Of a DNA stretch of 64,000 nt, positions 1-8,615 are shown one piece after another; the first letter of the stretch is position 1; each line of letters begins with the position of its first letter. Made by a program: the position numbers and the translations under genes. This stretch comes from Streptomyces coryli. Its GTDB lineage: Bacteria > Actinomycetota > Actinomycetes > Streptomycetales > Streptomycetaceae. Below the pieces are notes generated by a model. That model saw only the letters and a program-made list of their open reading frames with translations. It was not told the origin of the DNA and made no database searches. The DNA lies in the NCBI RefSeq assembly GCF_011044975.1, contig NZ_JAAKZV010000020.1, positions 1 through 64,000 of the forward strand, read 5' to 3'.

Positions 1-45
1 CCCTCCGCCCGCAGGGAAACCGCCGCCCGGCCGCGGGAACCGGCC

Positions 46-253
46 CCGCCCCCTCTCCCTTCCGTAGCCAGCCTCCCCAACGGCACCGGGACCGGACGTA
101 ACCCGGCAGCGCTGCCGTCACCATCCGATGCCAAGCCGTCCGCCCCCGGGCTGGAGACGGGGGACTTGGCATCGGATGGTGACGGCCGCGTCGCCGTCTC
201 CCGGCAGTCCCGGTGCCAGTGGGTTGGCTGGCTACGGAAGGGAGAGGGGGCGG
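46..253. repeat. Large interrupted inverted repeat (foldback)
   Basis: Three perfectly complementary blocks nest around one centre: 46-73 with 226-253 (28 bp), 82-92 with 207-217 (11 bp) and 114-135 with 165-186 (22 bp). A further 5 bp (136-140 with 156-160) close the apical loop. The blocks between them do not match, so this is an eroded or bulged foldback of about 208 bp rather than a simple rho-independent terminator. No open reading frame lies inside it. It could be a MITE-like remnant, a structured RNA or a compound terminator of the gene to the left of the window; the sequence alone does not decide. Confidence 0.85.
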
Positions 254-676
254 GGGGCCAGGGCACCCGGGCGGCGGTTGGTCCGCGGAGAGAAGAGGGG
301 CGGGCCGAGGTGCCCGTGGAGAGGAGGGCCTTGGTCGTCTCGTGGACGGGAGGTAGCGGTTGGCCTTGCGGAGGGGAGGGCCGGTTGGACCCGTGGAGGA
401 GAGGGCCGAGGTGCCCGTGGAGAGGAGGGCCTGGGTCGTCTCGTGGACGGGAGGTAGCGGTTGGCCCTGTGGAGCGGAGGGCGGGTTGGACCCGCTGAGG
501 GGAGACCCGAGGGAGGCCATGGAGAGGAGGGCCGGGGTGCCCCTCTGGGGAGAGGGCCGGGATGGCGCGTGGAGTGGAGGTCCGAGTTGGTCCGTAGAGC
601 GGAGGGCCGGGACGGTCCATGAAGCGGAGACCGACTGGCCCGCCAAGCGGAAGCACGACAGAGATGGAGTCAGCGT
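254..676. repeat. Gene-free purine-rich direct-repeat tract
   Basis: No credible gene is visible here. The + strand is strongly G/A-rich. Positions 302-393 recur almost unchanged at 403-494, a period of 101 bp. Throughout 280-640 a looser unit built on GGAGNGGAGGGCC is repeated at roughly 20-50 bp spacing. The short ORFs on the + strand simply translate the repeat. The tract fades into unique sequence just before the esterase gene, whose ribosome-binding site (GGAG, 666-669) ends it. Confidence 0.75.
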
Positions 677-1660
677 ATGGACACAGGACACAAGAGATCG
701 ACGCCCAGCCCTGGAGCGGCGGTCGCCATGAGCGCGCCCGGGGCGGGCCGACTGGCGTCCCACGCTCAGCCGTTGGTGCGTGCGCTGAGTGCCGCCTTTC
801 CCGATCTCGGTGGCGGCGTCACCGATGCCCACGAGGCCCGCCGTATCCTCGCCTCCGCCGGCGCGCGGCCGAAGGACGCCGTCGATGTCGCGTCCGTCGC
901 CGACGACGTGATCCCCGGCCCGGAAGGCGCGCCCGCAATCCCCGTACGCGTTTATCGCCCTACGGGCCCCGGCAGCCATGGCAGGCCCATCGTCTATCTC
1001 CACGGCGGCGGCTTCGTCCTCGGTGATCTCGAGCTCTACGACGCCACCGCCCGCGCCCTCTCCGCCGGCAGCGGCCGGACGCTCATCTCCGTGGGCTATC
1101 GGCTCGCGCCCGAGCACCCCTTCCCCGCCGCCGCCGAAGACGCGTACGCCGCCCTCCGCTGGGCCGCCGAACACTTCGGCGGAGCGCCCGCCGTCGCCGG
1201 GGACTCCGCCGGGGGCAATCTCGCCGCCGTCTGCTGTCTCATGGCCCGTGATCGTGGCGGTCCCACCATCAGCCGCCAGGTGCTGATCTATCCGCAGCTC
1301 GACCCCGCCCAGGACACCCCCTCCTACCGCCGCAACGCCACCGGCTGCTTCCTCACCGCCGCTCATCTGCGGTGGTTCTGGCGGCAGTACGCGCCCCGCG
1401 CCCGTGACGCCGACCACCCCTACGCGGCGCCCCTCCGCGCCCGCAGCCACGCCCGCCTGCCGCCCGCCTACATCGTCACCGCCGGCTGCGACCCGCTCTG
1501 CGACGAGGGCGAGGCCTACGCCTGGGCGCTCAGTGAAGCCGGGGTGCCGGTGACGCACCGGCGCTACGACGGGATGTTCCACGGCTTCCTCGGCTTCGCC
1601 GACCGGCTGCCGGAGGGGGCCGAGGCGCGGGAGGGTGTGTGCCGGTTCCTGCGGGCGTGA
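677..1660 (+). CDS. Alpha/beta hydrolase-3 family esterase (HSL-like)
   Basis: Predicted cytoplasmic carboxylesterase/lipase of the hormone-sensitive-lipase-like group; the substrate cannot be read from sequence. An HGGG oxyanion motif lies at residues 109-112 and the nucleophile elbow GDSAGG has its Ser near residue 177. A likely catalytic Asp sits in the stretch CDPLCDEG and the His in MFHGF near the C-terminus, the family order. At 327 aa it is of usual length. The ATG at 677 has GGAG 7 nt upstream; an in-frame ATG at 728 (310 aa, GGAG 11 nt upstream) is a credible alternative. It has no signal peptide and runs directly into birA. Confidence 0.88.
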   Translation: MDTGHKRSTPSPGAAVAMSAPGAGRLASHAQPLVRALSAAFPDLGGGVTDAHEARRILASAGARPKDAVDVASVADDVIPGPEGAPAIPVRVYRPTGPGSHGRPIVYLHGGGFVLGDLELYDATARALSAGSGRTLISVGYRLAPEHPFPAAAEDAYAALRWAAEHFGGAPAVAGDSAGGNLAAVCCLMARDRGGPTISRQVLIYPQLDPAQDTPSYRRNATGCFLTAAHLRWFWRQYAPRARDADHPYAAPLRARSHARLPPAYIVTAGCDPLCDEGEAYAWALSEAGVPVTHRRYDGMFHGFLGFADRLPEGAEAREGVCRFLRA

Positions 1661-1670
1661 GGCTCGGGCC

Positions 1671-1686
1671 TAGGCTGGGGCGTATG
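1671..1686 (+). promoter_or_regulatory. Candidate -10 box giving a leaderless birA mRNA
   Basis: TAGGCT (1671-1676) lies 7 nt before the birA ATG (1684). This is the geometry of actinobacterial leaderless promoters. No Shine-Dalgarno sequence precedes the ATG and no clear -35 box was found. Confidence 0.45.
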
Positions 1687-2520
1687 ACCGCAAACCGTTG
1701 GTCCGACCTGGAACGCCCGCCTCTCAATGTCGACGGCCTGCGGCAGGCGCTGCTCCGGCCCGGCTCGCTGTGGACCGCCATCGATGTCGTCGATGTCACC
1801 GGCTCCACCAACACCGACCTCGCCGAACGAGCCGCCGCCGGCGAGCCGGAGGGGGCCGTCCTCGTGGCCGAGGAGCAGGCGAAGGGGCGCGGGCGGCTGG
1901 AGCGTACGTGGAGTGCGCCGGCCCGCTCCGGGCTGTTCTTCTCGGTGCTGCTGCGGCCCGGCGTGCCGGTCGAGCGGTGGGGCTGGCTGCCGCTGCTCGC
2001 CGGGGTGGCCACGGCGACCGCGCTGTCGCGGTCGGCCGGGGTCGACACCGCGCTGAAGTGGCCGAACGATCTTCTCGTCACCGTCGAGGGCGAGGAGCGC
2101 AAGACCGGTGGCATCCTCGCCGAGCGGGTGGGGGACGACGCGCTCGTCCTCGGCATCGGCATCAATGTTTCCCTCGGTCCCGACGAACTCCCCGTCCCCG
2201 CCGCCGGTTCCCTCGCCCTCGCCGGCGCCAAGGGCACCGACCGCGACCCGCTGCTCCGCTCCGTGCTGCGCTCGCTCGAGCGCTGGTACCGCGACTGGAA
2301 GCAGGCGGGCGGCGACGCCGCCGCGAGCGGGCTGATGGAGGCGTACGCGGCCGGCTGCGCCACGCTCGGGCGCGATGTGCGCGCGGAGCTGCCCGGCGGC
2401 GAGGAGCTGACCGGCGAGGCGGTGGCGATCGACGGGGACGGGCGGCTGGTGCTGGCCACGGCCGACGGCGTGCAGCGGCCCGTGGGGGCGGGCGACATTG
2501 TGCATGTGCGCGGGGTCTGA
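1684..2520 (+). CDS. birA: Biotin--[acetyl-CoA carboxylase] ligase
   Basis: Attaches biotin to the carrier Lys of acyl-CoA carboxylases through biotinyl-AMP. The 278-aa protein shows the family signatures: STNTDL near the N-terminus, the GRGR biotinyl-AMP loop (EEQAKGRGRLERTW), KWPNDLLV and KTGGILAE, then a C-terminal SH3-like region. It lacks an N-terminal winged-helix DNA-binding domain, so it is probably a monofunctional ligase and not a repressor. The start at MTANRW is chosen over an upstream in-frame codon (1639) that overlaps the esterase. Acyl-CoA carboxylase genes commonly sit beside birA in Streptomyces; here none is inside the window. Confidence 0.93.
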   Translation: MTANRWSDLERPPLNVDGLRQALLRPGSLWTAIDVVDVTGSTNTDLAERAAAGEPEGAVLVAEEQAKGRGRLERTWSAPARSGLFFSVLLRPGVPVERWGWLPLLAGVATATALSRSAGVDTALKWPNDLLVTVEGEERKTGGILAERVGDDALVLGIGINVSLGPDELPVPAAGSLALAGAKGTDRDPLLRSVLRSLERWYRDWKQAGGDAAASGLMEAYAAGCATLGRDVRAELPGGEELTGEAVAIDGDGRLVLATADGVQRPVGAGDIVHVRGV

Positions 2521-2701
2521 CGGTTCGTACCGGAGGTATGGGGACCGGATGAGTGAGCTGGGCCACATTTCCCGTATCGTGGGGGTCGCTGTTCGCCCGC
2601 GGGCGGAGTGCGCCGGCGGGTACGTGCCGGAGCCCTCGGGCGGAGCCCGCTATCGGATATTTCGGAAGGGCAGTGAGTAAGCACGTGACAGGGGTGGGGC
2701 G
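2521..2701. other. birA-cya intergenic region
   Basis: 181 bp without a convincing gene. It contains a 12-bp perfect palindrome CGCCCGCGGGCG (2594-2605) and a short GGGC/GCCC hairpin further on. A 60-codon ORF (2498-2680) overlaps birA and shows no protein-like features. No defined riboswitch was recognised. Confidence 0.5.
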
Positions 2702-3796
2702 GTGAGCGGCACCGAGCCGTCGGGCGATATGCCCGCCGACGGGCCTGCCGAGGACGGCGGGCTCGACGACGACCCCGTTGCGCTCAAGCTCGAGCAGCTC
2801 ATCCTCGGCGCCCCGCGGCGCTACACCGCCTTCCAGGCGGCCCGTACCGCAGGCGTGCCGATGGATCTGGCGGCCCGGTTCTGGCGCGCGATGGGCTTCG
2901 CCGACATCGGGCAGGCCAAGGCGCTGACCGAGGCGGATGTGCTGGCCCTGCGGCGGCTCGCGGGTCTCGTAGAGGCCGGGCTGCTCAGCGAGGGCATGGC
3001 GGTGCAGGTGGCGCGGTCCACCGGGCAGACCACGGCGCGGCTCGCGGACTGGCAGATCGACTCCTTCCTGGAGGGACTCACCGAGCCCCAGGAGCCCGGG
3101 ATGACCCGGATGGAGATGACGTATCCGCTGGTCGAGCTGCTGCTGCCGGAGCTCGAGGAGTTCCTCGTCTACGTGTGGCGACGGCAGCTGGCCGCGGCCA
3201 CCGGGCGGGTCATCGGGGCCGCCGATGACGAGGAGATGGGCGAGCGGCGGCTCGTCGTCGGCTTCGCGGACCTCGTCGGCTTCACCCGGCTGACCCGGCG
3301 GATGGAGGAGGAGGAGCTCGGCGAGCTGGTCGAGGCCTTCGAGACCACGGCCGCCGATCTGGTGGCCGCGCATGGTGGCCGGCTGATCAAGACACTCGGC
3401 GATGAGGTTCTCTACTCCGCCGACGACGCCGGGACCGCCGCCGAGATCGGGCTGCGGCTGATCGAGACGATGGCGAACGACGAGACGATGCCGGAGCTGC
3501 GCGTCGGCATGGCCTTCGGCACTGTGACGACCCGTATGGGAGACGTCTTCGGTACGACCGTGAACCTCGCGGCCCGGCTCACCTCGATAGCGCCCCGGGA
3601 CGCGGTCCTCGTCGATGGCGCCTTCGCGGAGGAGCTGAAGCGCGAGGGGGCGGCGCCGGAGTCGGAGGCGCAGGCAGCCAAGGAGGCGGAGGCGGGCGTC
3701 GAGGAGAAGTACCGCTTCGCGCTGCAGCCGATGTGGCAGCGGCCGGTGCGTGGGCTCGGCGTGGTCGAGCCGTGGATGCTGTCGCGGCGGGAGTGA
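2702..3796 (+). CDS. cya: Class III adenylate cyclase
   Basis: Makes cAMP from ATP. The C-terminal cyclase homology domain (about residues 180-330 of 364) has both metal Asp residues (D190 in VGFADLVGFT and the Asp in KTLGDEV near 234). It also has the ATP-selecting Lys just before TLGDE and Asp in GDVFG, and the transition-state Asn and Arg in TVNLAAR, so it should be active on ATP. The N-terminal half is helical and carries a regulatory-type domain, an arrangement like mycobacterial Rv1264, where it is pH-responsive; that role here is inference. No membrane segment is visible. The GTG start follows a G-rich SD-like run. In Streptomyces cAMP from the single Cya is linked to germination and development. 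Confidence 0.9.
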   Translation: MSGTEPSGDMPADGPAEDGGLDDDPVALKLEQLILGAPRRYTAFQAARTAGVPMDLAARFWRAMGFADIGQAKALTEADVLALRRLAGLVEAGLLSEGMAVQVARSTGQTTARLADWQIDSFLEGLTEPQEPGMTRMEMTYPLVELLLPELEEFLVYVWRRQLAAATGRVIGAADDEEMGERRLVVGFADLVGFTRLTRRMEEEELGELVEAFETTAADLVAAHGGRLIKTLGDEVLYSADDAGTAAEIGLRLIETMANDETMPELRVGMAFGTVTTRMGDVFGTTVNLAARLTSIAPRDAVLVDGAFAEELKREGAAPESEAQAAKEAEAGVEEKYRFALQPMWQRPVRGLGVVEPWMLSRRE

Positions 3797-3865
3797 CCCT
3801 CGCGGGGTGGGCGCGGCGCCGGTAGGTTAGCCGGCGTTAACCCATGTCGGCTTCAGGAGGTCCCC

Positions 3866-4654
3866 ATGAGCGAGCAGCGATACGGCGAGCATGTGGTCGT
3901 ACGGCGCCACGGACACATCGCCGAGCTGGTGCTGGACCGGCCCAAGGCGATGAACGCGGTCTCGACGCAGATGGCGGCCTCACTGGCGGAAGCCACCGGC
4001 GCGCTGGCCGAGGACGCGAGCGCCCGCGTCGTCGTCATCACCTCCTCGCACGACCGCGCCTTCTGCGTCGGCGCGGATCTCAAGGAGCGCAATTCCTTTA
4101 CGGACGACGACCTCCGCCGCTCGCGTCCGGGGTCCCGGGCCGCGTACGGCGGGGTGCTGGAGCTGCCGATGCCGGCGATCGCGGCGGTGCACGGCTTCGC
4201 GCTCGGCGGTGGCTACGAGATCGCGCTGTCCTGCGATGTCATCGTCGCCGACGCCACCGCCGTCGTCGGGCTGCCGGAGGTGTCCGTCGGCGTCATCCCC
4301 GGCGGCGGCGGCACCCAGCTGCTGCCGCGCCGGGTGGGCGCGGCCCGCGCCGCCGAACTCGTCTTCTCCGCGCGGCGGGTGGAGGCCGCGGAGGCGCTCC
4401 GGCTCGGGATGGTCGACGAGCTGGTGGAGGACGCCCGTACCGGAGCACTGGCGCTGGCCGAGCGGATGGCGGGCAACTCGCCGGTGGGGCTGCGGGCCGC
4501 CAAGCGGGCGCTGCGGCTGGGCTGGGGGCAGGGGTTTGCGGCCGGTCTCGAGCTGGAGGACGCGGCGTGGCGGACGACGGCCTTCTCTGGCGACCGGGCG
4601 GAGGGCGTGGCGGCCTTCAACGAGAAGCGCACGCCGGAGTGGCCGGGCGTCTGA
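3866..4654 (+). CDS. Enoyl-CoA hydratase/isomerase family protein
   Basis: Crotonase-fold enzyme of 262 aa, probably hydrating 2-enoyl-CoA in fatty-acid or amino-acid degradation. The oxyanion-hole segments CVGADLKER and HGFALGGGYE are present. Both catalytic glutamates of the hydratase type are visible, one in GGGYEIALSCD and one in GLPEVSVGVIPGGGG, so hydration is more likely than pure isomerase or hydrolase activity. A strong SD (AGGAGGT) sits a few bases before the ATG, and a TAGGTT element lies in the leader. It converges on the secreted peptidoglycan-binding gene. The acyl-CoA substrate cannot be inferred. Confidence 0.9.
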   Translation: MSEQRYGEHVVVRRHGHIAELVLDRPKAMNAVSTQMAASLAEATGALAEDASARVVVITSSHDRAFCVGADLKERNSFTDDDLRRSRPGSRAAYGGVLELPMPAIAAVHGFALGGGYEIALSCDVIVADATAVVGLPEVSVGVIPGGGGTQLLPRRVGAARAAELVFSARRVEAAEALRLGMVDELVEDARTGALALAERMAGNSPVGLRAAKRALRLGWGQGFAAGLELEDAAWRTTAFSGDRAEGVAAFNEKRTPEWPGV

Positions 4655-4709
4655 GCGGCGCGATCGAGGCCCCGCGCGCTGTAGTCCGCGACGTGACGTC
4701 TGCCGGGTG

Positions 4710-5270
4710 TCAGTCGCAGGTGTTGTACGTATAGCTGCCGTACTTCAGCTCCATGTCCTCGTAGAAGCTCCACCGGCCGGTGTTCGATCGGTAGAAGCCG
4801 CTCGACTGACTCTTCTCGCCCACGTACCTGAACTGGTAGCGGCGCTGCAGCTGGTCGCTCTGGGTGGAGACGTAGCGGAGATTCTTGTCCGCGCGGCCGA
4901 ACGTCTCCTTGCCGACCTTGCCATCGGCGGTCAGGCCCCAGCGCTTCTGGAGGTCGATGGTGGCGGTCCTGGTCAGGGCGCCGAACTGACCGTCCATGTC
5001 GGTCTCCTTGAAGTTGCCGCCGGAGCTGGTCACGTTGGCCCCCTCGGCGACCAGGATCCGCTGCCACAGGCAGGTGGCGTTGGAGTTGTTGTACGACGTG
5101 GTCGACAGTGTCCCCTCGTCACCGAAGTCGTCGAAGAAGTAGTCCGCTCCACTGATGTAGCCGTCGGAGGCGGCAGCCGACACGGGCGATGCCCCCAGGC
5201 CGAGGCCCGCCGCGGTGATGAGCGCGACGGTTGCGGCTCCCCAACAGGTGCCTGCGGTACGGAGTTTCAT
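4710..5270 (-). CDS. Secreted peptidoglycan-binding domain protein
   Basis: A 186-aa exported protein. The N-terminus MKLRTAGTCWGAA... is a typical Sec signal peptide ending near SPVSAAAS. The central part (DGQFGALTRTATIDLQKRW followed by LTADGKVGKETF) is a peptidoglycan-binding-type-1 repeat. No catalytic domain is recognised after it; the tail is rich in Tyr, Ser and Asn with two Cys residues that may pair. Probably a cell-wall-associated protein. The start is set at MKLRTAG because GGGGGAT precedes it at good spacing; an upstream in-frame start at 5342 would spoil the signal peptide. Divergent from the AfsR-like regulator, so the 152-bp spacer probably holds both promoters. Confidence 0.82.
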   Translation of the reverse strand: MKLRTAGTCWGAATVALITAAGLGLGASPVSAAASDGYISGADYFFDDFGDEGTLSTTSYNNSNATCLWQRILVAEGANVTSSGGNFKETDMDGQFGALTRTATIDLQKRWGLTADGKVGKETFGRADKNLRYVSTQSDQLQRRYQFRYVGEKSQSSGFYRSNTGRWSFYEDMELKYGSYTYNTCD

Positions 5271-5422
5271 GATCGTATCCCCCTTGATTTCCTGCCCGAA
5301 GCTGTGGCGGTCACCGCCCCCGTGCGGTGACCGCGGTTCCACGATGCGGGCGGGGCCGTGCAGAAACCTTGCGGGAATCTAGAATCCGCGCAGGGGAGTC
5401 GGCCTCAGCGGGGCGGGGACAA

Positions 5423-8400
5423 GTGACGGTAGCGTTTCGGCTGTTCGGCGGCATTCACGCGCAGACCGCTGCCGGGCCGGTGGACCTGGGGTCCGGCCGG
5501 CAGCGCACGGTGCTGGCGGCCCTGCTCGCCGACGTGGGCCGGGTGGTGTCCATGGACCAGTTGGTGCACCGGGTATGGGGGGACGCTCCCCCGCGGCGGG
5601 CCAAGGACACGCTCTACAGCTACATTTCCCGGCTGCGCCGGGTGCTGCCGGAAGGGGCCGCGAGCGTCGCCCGCGGCCACGGCGGCTATCTGTGCACCGC
5701 GGAGCCGGCGACCGTGGATGTGCACCGGTTCCGGCAGCTGATCGACCAGGCCGGCACGGCCGCCGCCGACGAGCAGGCGGTGGCGCTGCTGAAGGAGGCG
5801 CTCGCGCTGTGGCGGGGCGAGCCGTTCGCCGGGGTGGACACCCCCTGGTTCAACGCCGCCCGGGACGCTCTCGGCAAAGAGCGGCTGGCCGCGGAACTTG
5901 CCTGCACCGACGGCAGGCTGCGGCTCGGCGAGCACGCCGCGCTGCTGACTCCACTGTCCGGGCGCAGTGCCGACCATCCGCTGGATGAGCGGCTGGCGGC
6001 CCAGTACATGCTCGCTCTCTACCGCTGCGGCCGGCAGGTCGACGCCCTCGCCCACTACCGGAAGATGCGCGACACGCTCGCCGAGGAGCTGGGCGTCGAG
6101 CCGGGAGCGGAACTGCAGCGGCTGCACCAGGCGATTCTCGGCGGCGACGAGAATCTGACCCGGTCCGCTCCACCCGCGGAGGCCTCCTGGAGCGTCCAGA
6201 GCCAGCTGCCGTGGTCGGTGCCGGACTTCGTCGGGCGTGGTGAACTGCTCCAGCACCTGGAGGAGTTGCTGACCGCTCCCGGGGCGGCGCCCGTAGTCGT
6301 GTCCGGCACTCCCGGGGTGGGCAAGAGCGCCCTGGCCGTACACCTCGGCCACCGGCTGCGGCCCGCCTTCCCCGACGGCCAGTGGTACGTACGGCTGCAG
6401 GGCACCAGCGGGCGGCCGCGCGATCCGTCCGAAGTGCTGGCCGCGCTGCTGCGTGCCTCCGGACTCGACGCGGGCCGCGTCCCGCAGTCCGCGGAGGACC
6501 GGGCGGCGGCCTTCCGCAGCCGGGTGGCCGACCGCCGGATCCTGCTGGTCCTCGACGACGCCGCGAGCGCCGAGCAGGTGCGGCCGCTGCTGCCGGGCAG
6601 TGCCGGTGTCGCGGTGCTGATCACCAGCAGGCCGGATCTGCGCGGCCTGATCGCCAGCCATGCCGCCCGCACCGTACGGCTCGGGGTGCTCGAGCCGGCC
6701 GAGGCGGATGCCCTGCTGGCGGCCGTCCTCGGTGAGCGGCAGGTACGGGCCGAGCCCGGGGCGGCCGGGCGGCTGGGCGAGCTGTGCGCTCGCCTGCCTC
6801 TGGCGCTGCGTATCGCCGCCGCCAATCTCGCCGCCCGCCCGGGGCATTCGCTTGCGGCGTACGCGACCGAGCTGGCCGGCGCCGGACGGCTGGCCAAGCT
6901 GTCCATCGCCGGGGACCGCGAGGCCGCTGTCCGCACCGCCTTCGACCACTCCCACGCCGCGCTGGAGCCCGCCACGGCTCACCTGTTCGGCCTGCTCGGA
7001 CTGCACCCGGGACCGGACTTCACCGTCGAGGTGGCCGCGGCCCTGCTGGATGCTCAGCAGCACGCCGCCGAGCTGCTGCTCGACCGGCTCGCCACGGCCG
7101 GACTCGTCCAGCGCACCGCCGCCGACCGGTATCAGTTCCACGATCTGCTGCGCCTGTACGCGGCCGAGCGCGCGGAGGCCGACCCGGACCGCGAGGCGGC
7201 ATGGCAGCGGCTGTGCGCCTGGTATCTCGCCGCCGCGGACGCCGCCACCGCCTTCGACTTCGCCGGGATGATGCGGCTGCCGCGGCCGCGTGGTGAGTCG
7301 GACCGGTTCGCCGATCGCCACCAGGCGCTCGCCTGGCTGGAGGGAGAACGCGTCAACCTGGTCGCCGTCATCCGCAGGGCCGCCGCGGCGGGCCCACGCC
7401 ACGTCGCCTGGCAGCTGGCCGACCAGCTGCGCATGTACCTCTACTACCGGCAGCACAGTGCCGAGTGGGAGGCGGCGACGACGGCCGGACTGAGCGCGGC
7501 AGAAGGCGAGGGCGACGTGCTGGCCCAGGCCGCGATGCGGCATCACCTCGCGGTTCTGTACGACCACATCGGCGACGGCCGCCAGGCACTGGAGTACAAA
7601 CACCGGGCACTGGCCGGCTTCCGGCAGACCGGCTTCGCCCCCGGCGAGGCCGCCACCTTGTCCAATCTTGCGATCCACCATGGGCGGGGTGGTGAGATGC
7701 GCCGGGCATTCGAGTATCAGGAACGCGCCGTCGACCTGCTCCGGACCATCGGCCAGCCCGTGCAGCTTGCCAACGGACTCAACACGATGGGTCTGCTCCG
7801 CGCCTATCTCGGCGGGCTGGAGTCGGCGCTCGACAGCACCACGGAGGCGATCGACCTCTGCCATCAGCACGGCCGCCCGATCGGTGCGATCAGTCCCTTG
7901 ATCAATCGAGCCCTCGCCCAGCACTGCCTCGGGCGCTACGAAGCGGCGCTTGCCGACGGCACCGAGGCACTGCGCCTGTGCCAGGAGCACCAGAAGCGGC
8001 ACAACGAAACCGGCGCCAACGAGATCCTTGCGCGCATCCACCGCGACACCGGCCACACCGACCTCGCCCGCACCCACGCCGAACGCGCGCTGGCTGCCGC
8101 GCGTGCCATCAACGACCCGTCCGCACAGGTGGACTGCCTGATCAACCTGGCCGAACAGCACGCCCTGCGCGGCGACCCGGAACGCGCCACCGAGCACCTG
8201 GCGGAAGCCCTCGCCCTCGCCCGCCGCCACGGCTTCCGCCACCAGGAAGCCGACGCTCGCGCCGCGCTGGCCCGCATCCGCCTCACGGCGGGCGACGCGA
8301 CCAGGGCGGCTGAAGACGCCCGGGCGGCACTGGCCACGGCTCGCGACCTGCAGCTGCTGCTGTCCGAGTACCGCGCGCTGACCGCCCTTGCCGCCCACGC

Positions 8401-8509
8401 CCACACCACCGGCGACCGGACGGCGGCAGCCCAGCACACCTCCGCCGCCCAGCGCATCCGCGAACAAACCGGCTATGCCCCGTCGCGCTGGGAACGCGGC
8501 GGACCCTGA
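5423..8509 (+). CDS. AfsR/SARP-family regulator with NB-ARC and TPR
   Basis: Transcriptional regulator of 1028 aa. Order: OmpR-like winged helix (about 1-95), bacterial transcriptional activator domain (about 96-245), NB-ARC/AP-ATPase with P-loop GTPGVGKS (Lys near 301), Walker B RILLVLDDA and an LPLALRIA motif, then tetratricopeptide repeats to about residue 1010. This is the AfsR architecture: the N-terminus activates target promoters and the ATPase/TPR part gates it. The GTG at 5423 is preferred over an upstream in-frame codon because the winged helix begins immediately (VTVAFRLFGG) and GGGGCGGGGA lies just upstream. No obvious pathway-specific target is adjacent except the divergent peptidoglycan-binding gene. 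Confidence 0.88.
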   Translation: MTVAFRLFGGIHAQTAAGPVDLGSGRQRTVLAALLADVGRVVSMDQLVHRVWGDAPPRRAKDTLYSYISRLRRVLPEGAASVARGHGGYLCTAEPATVDVHRFRQLIDQAGTAAADEQAVALLKEALALWRGEPFAGVDTPWFNAARDALGKERLAAELACTDGRLRLGEHAALLTPLSGRSADHPLDERLAAQYMLALYRCGRQVDALAHYRKMRDTLAEELGVEPGAELQRLHQAILGGDENLTRSAPPAEASWSVQSQLPWSVPDFVGRGELLQHLEELLTAPGAAPVVVSGTPGVGKSALAVHLGHRLRPAFPDGQWYVRLQGTSGRPRDPSEVLAALLRASGLDAGRVPQSAEDRAAAFRSRVADRRILLVLDDAASAEQVRPLLPGSAGVAVLITSRPDLRGLIASHAARTVRLGVLEPAEADALLAAVLGERQVRAEPGAAGRLGELCARLPLALRIAAANLAARPGHSLAAYATELAGAGRLAKLSIAGDREAAVRTAFDHSHAALEPATAHLFGLLGLHPGPDFTVEVAAALLDAQQHAAELLLDRLATAGLVQRTAADRYQFHDLLRLYAAERAEADPDREAAWQRLCAWYLAAADAATAFDFAGMMRLPRPRGESDRFADRHQALAWLEGERVNLVAVIRRAAAAGPRHVAWQLADQLRMYLYYRQHSAEWEAATTAGLSAAEGEGDVLAQAAMRHHLAVLYDHIGDGRQALEYKHRALAGFRQTGFAPGEAATLSNLAIHHGRGGEMRRAFEYQERAVDLLRTIGQPVQLANGLNTMGLLRAYLGGLESALDSTTEAIDLCHQHGRPIGAISPLINRALAQHCLGRYEAALADGTEALRLCQEHQKRHNETGANEILARIHRDTGHTDLARTHAERALAAARAINDPSAQVDCLINLAEQHALRGDPERATEHLAEALALARRHGFRHQEADARAALARIRLTAGDATRAAEDARAALATARDLQLLLSEYRALTALAAHAHTTGDRTAAAQHTSAAQRIREQTGYAPSRWERGGP

Positions 8510-8615
8510 GGAGCACCACCGGTACGGCGTCGGCGCGGCGCATCCGGCCCGCCTTGACCCGGCCCGCAGGGTGTCCGGTGTCCGAAACGCGGCAATCGTT
8601 CCTAGGCTGTGGAGT

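Noticed and set aside
128-731. Short + strand ORFs in the repeat tract
   Set aside because: They merely translate Gly/Arg-rich DNA repeats.
2498-2680. 60-codon ORF between birA and cya
   Set aside because: Overlaps birA, no SD, no protein-like pattern.
2521-2701. Possible riboswitch before cya
   Set aside because: Only short GC hairpins; none of the conserved residues of known riboswitch classes could be recognised.
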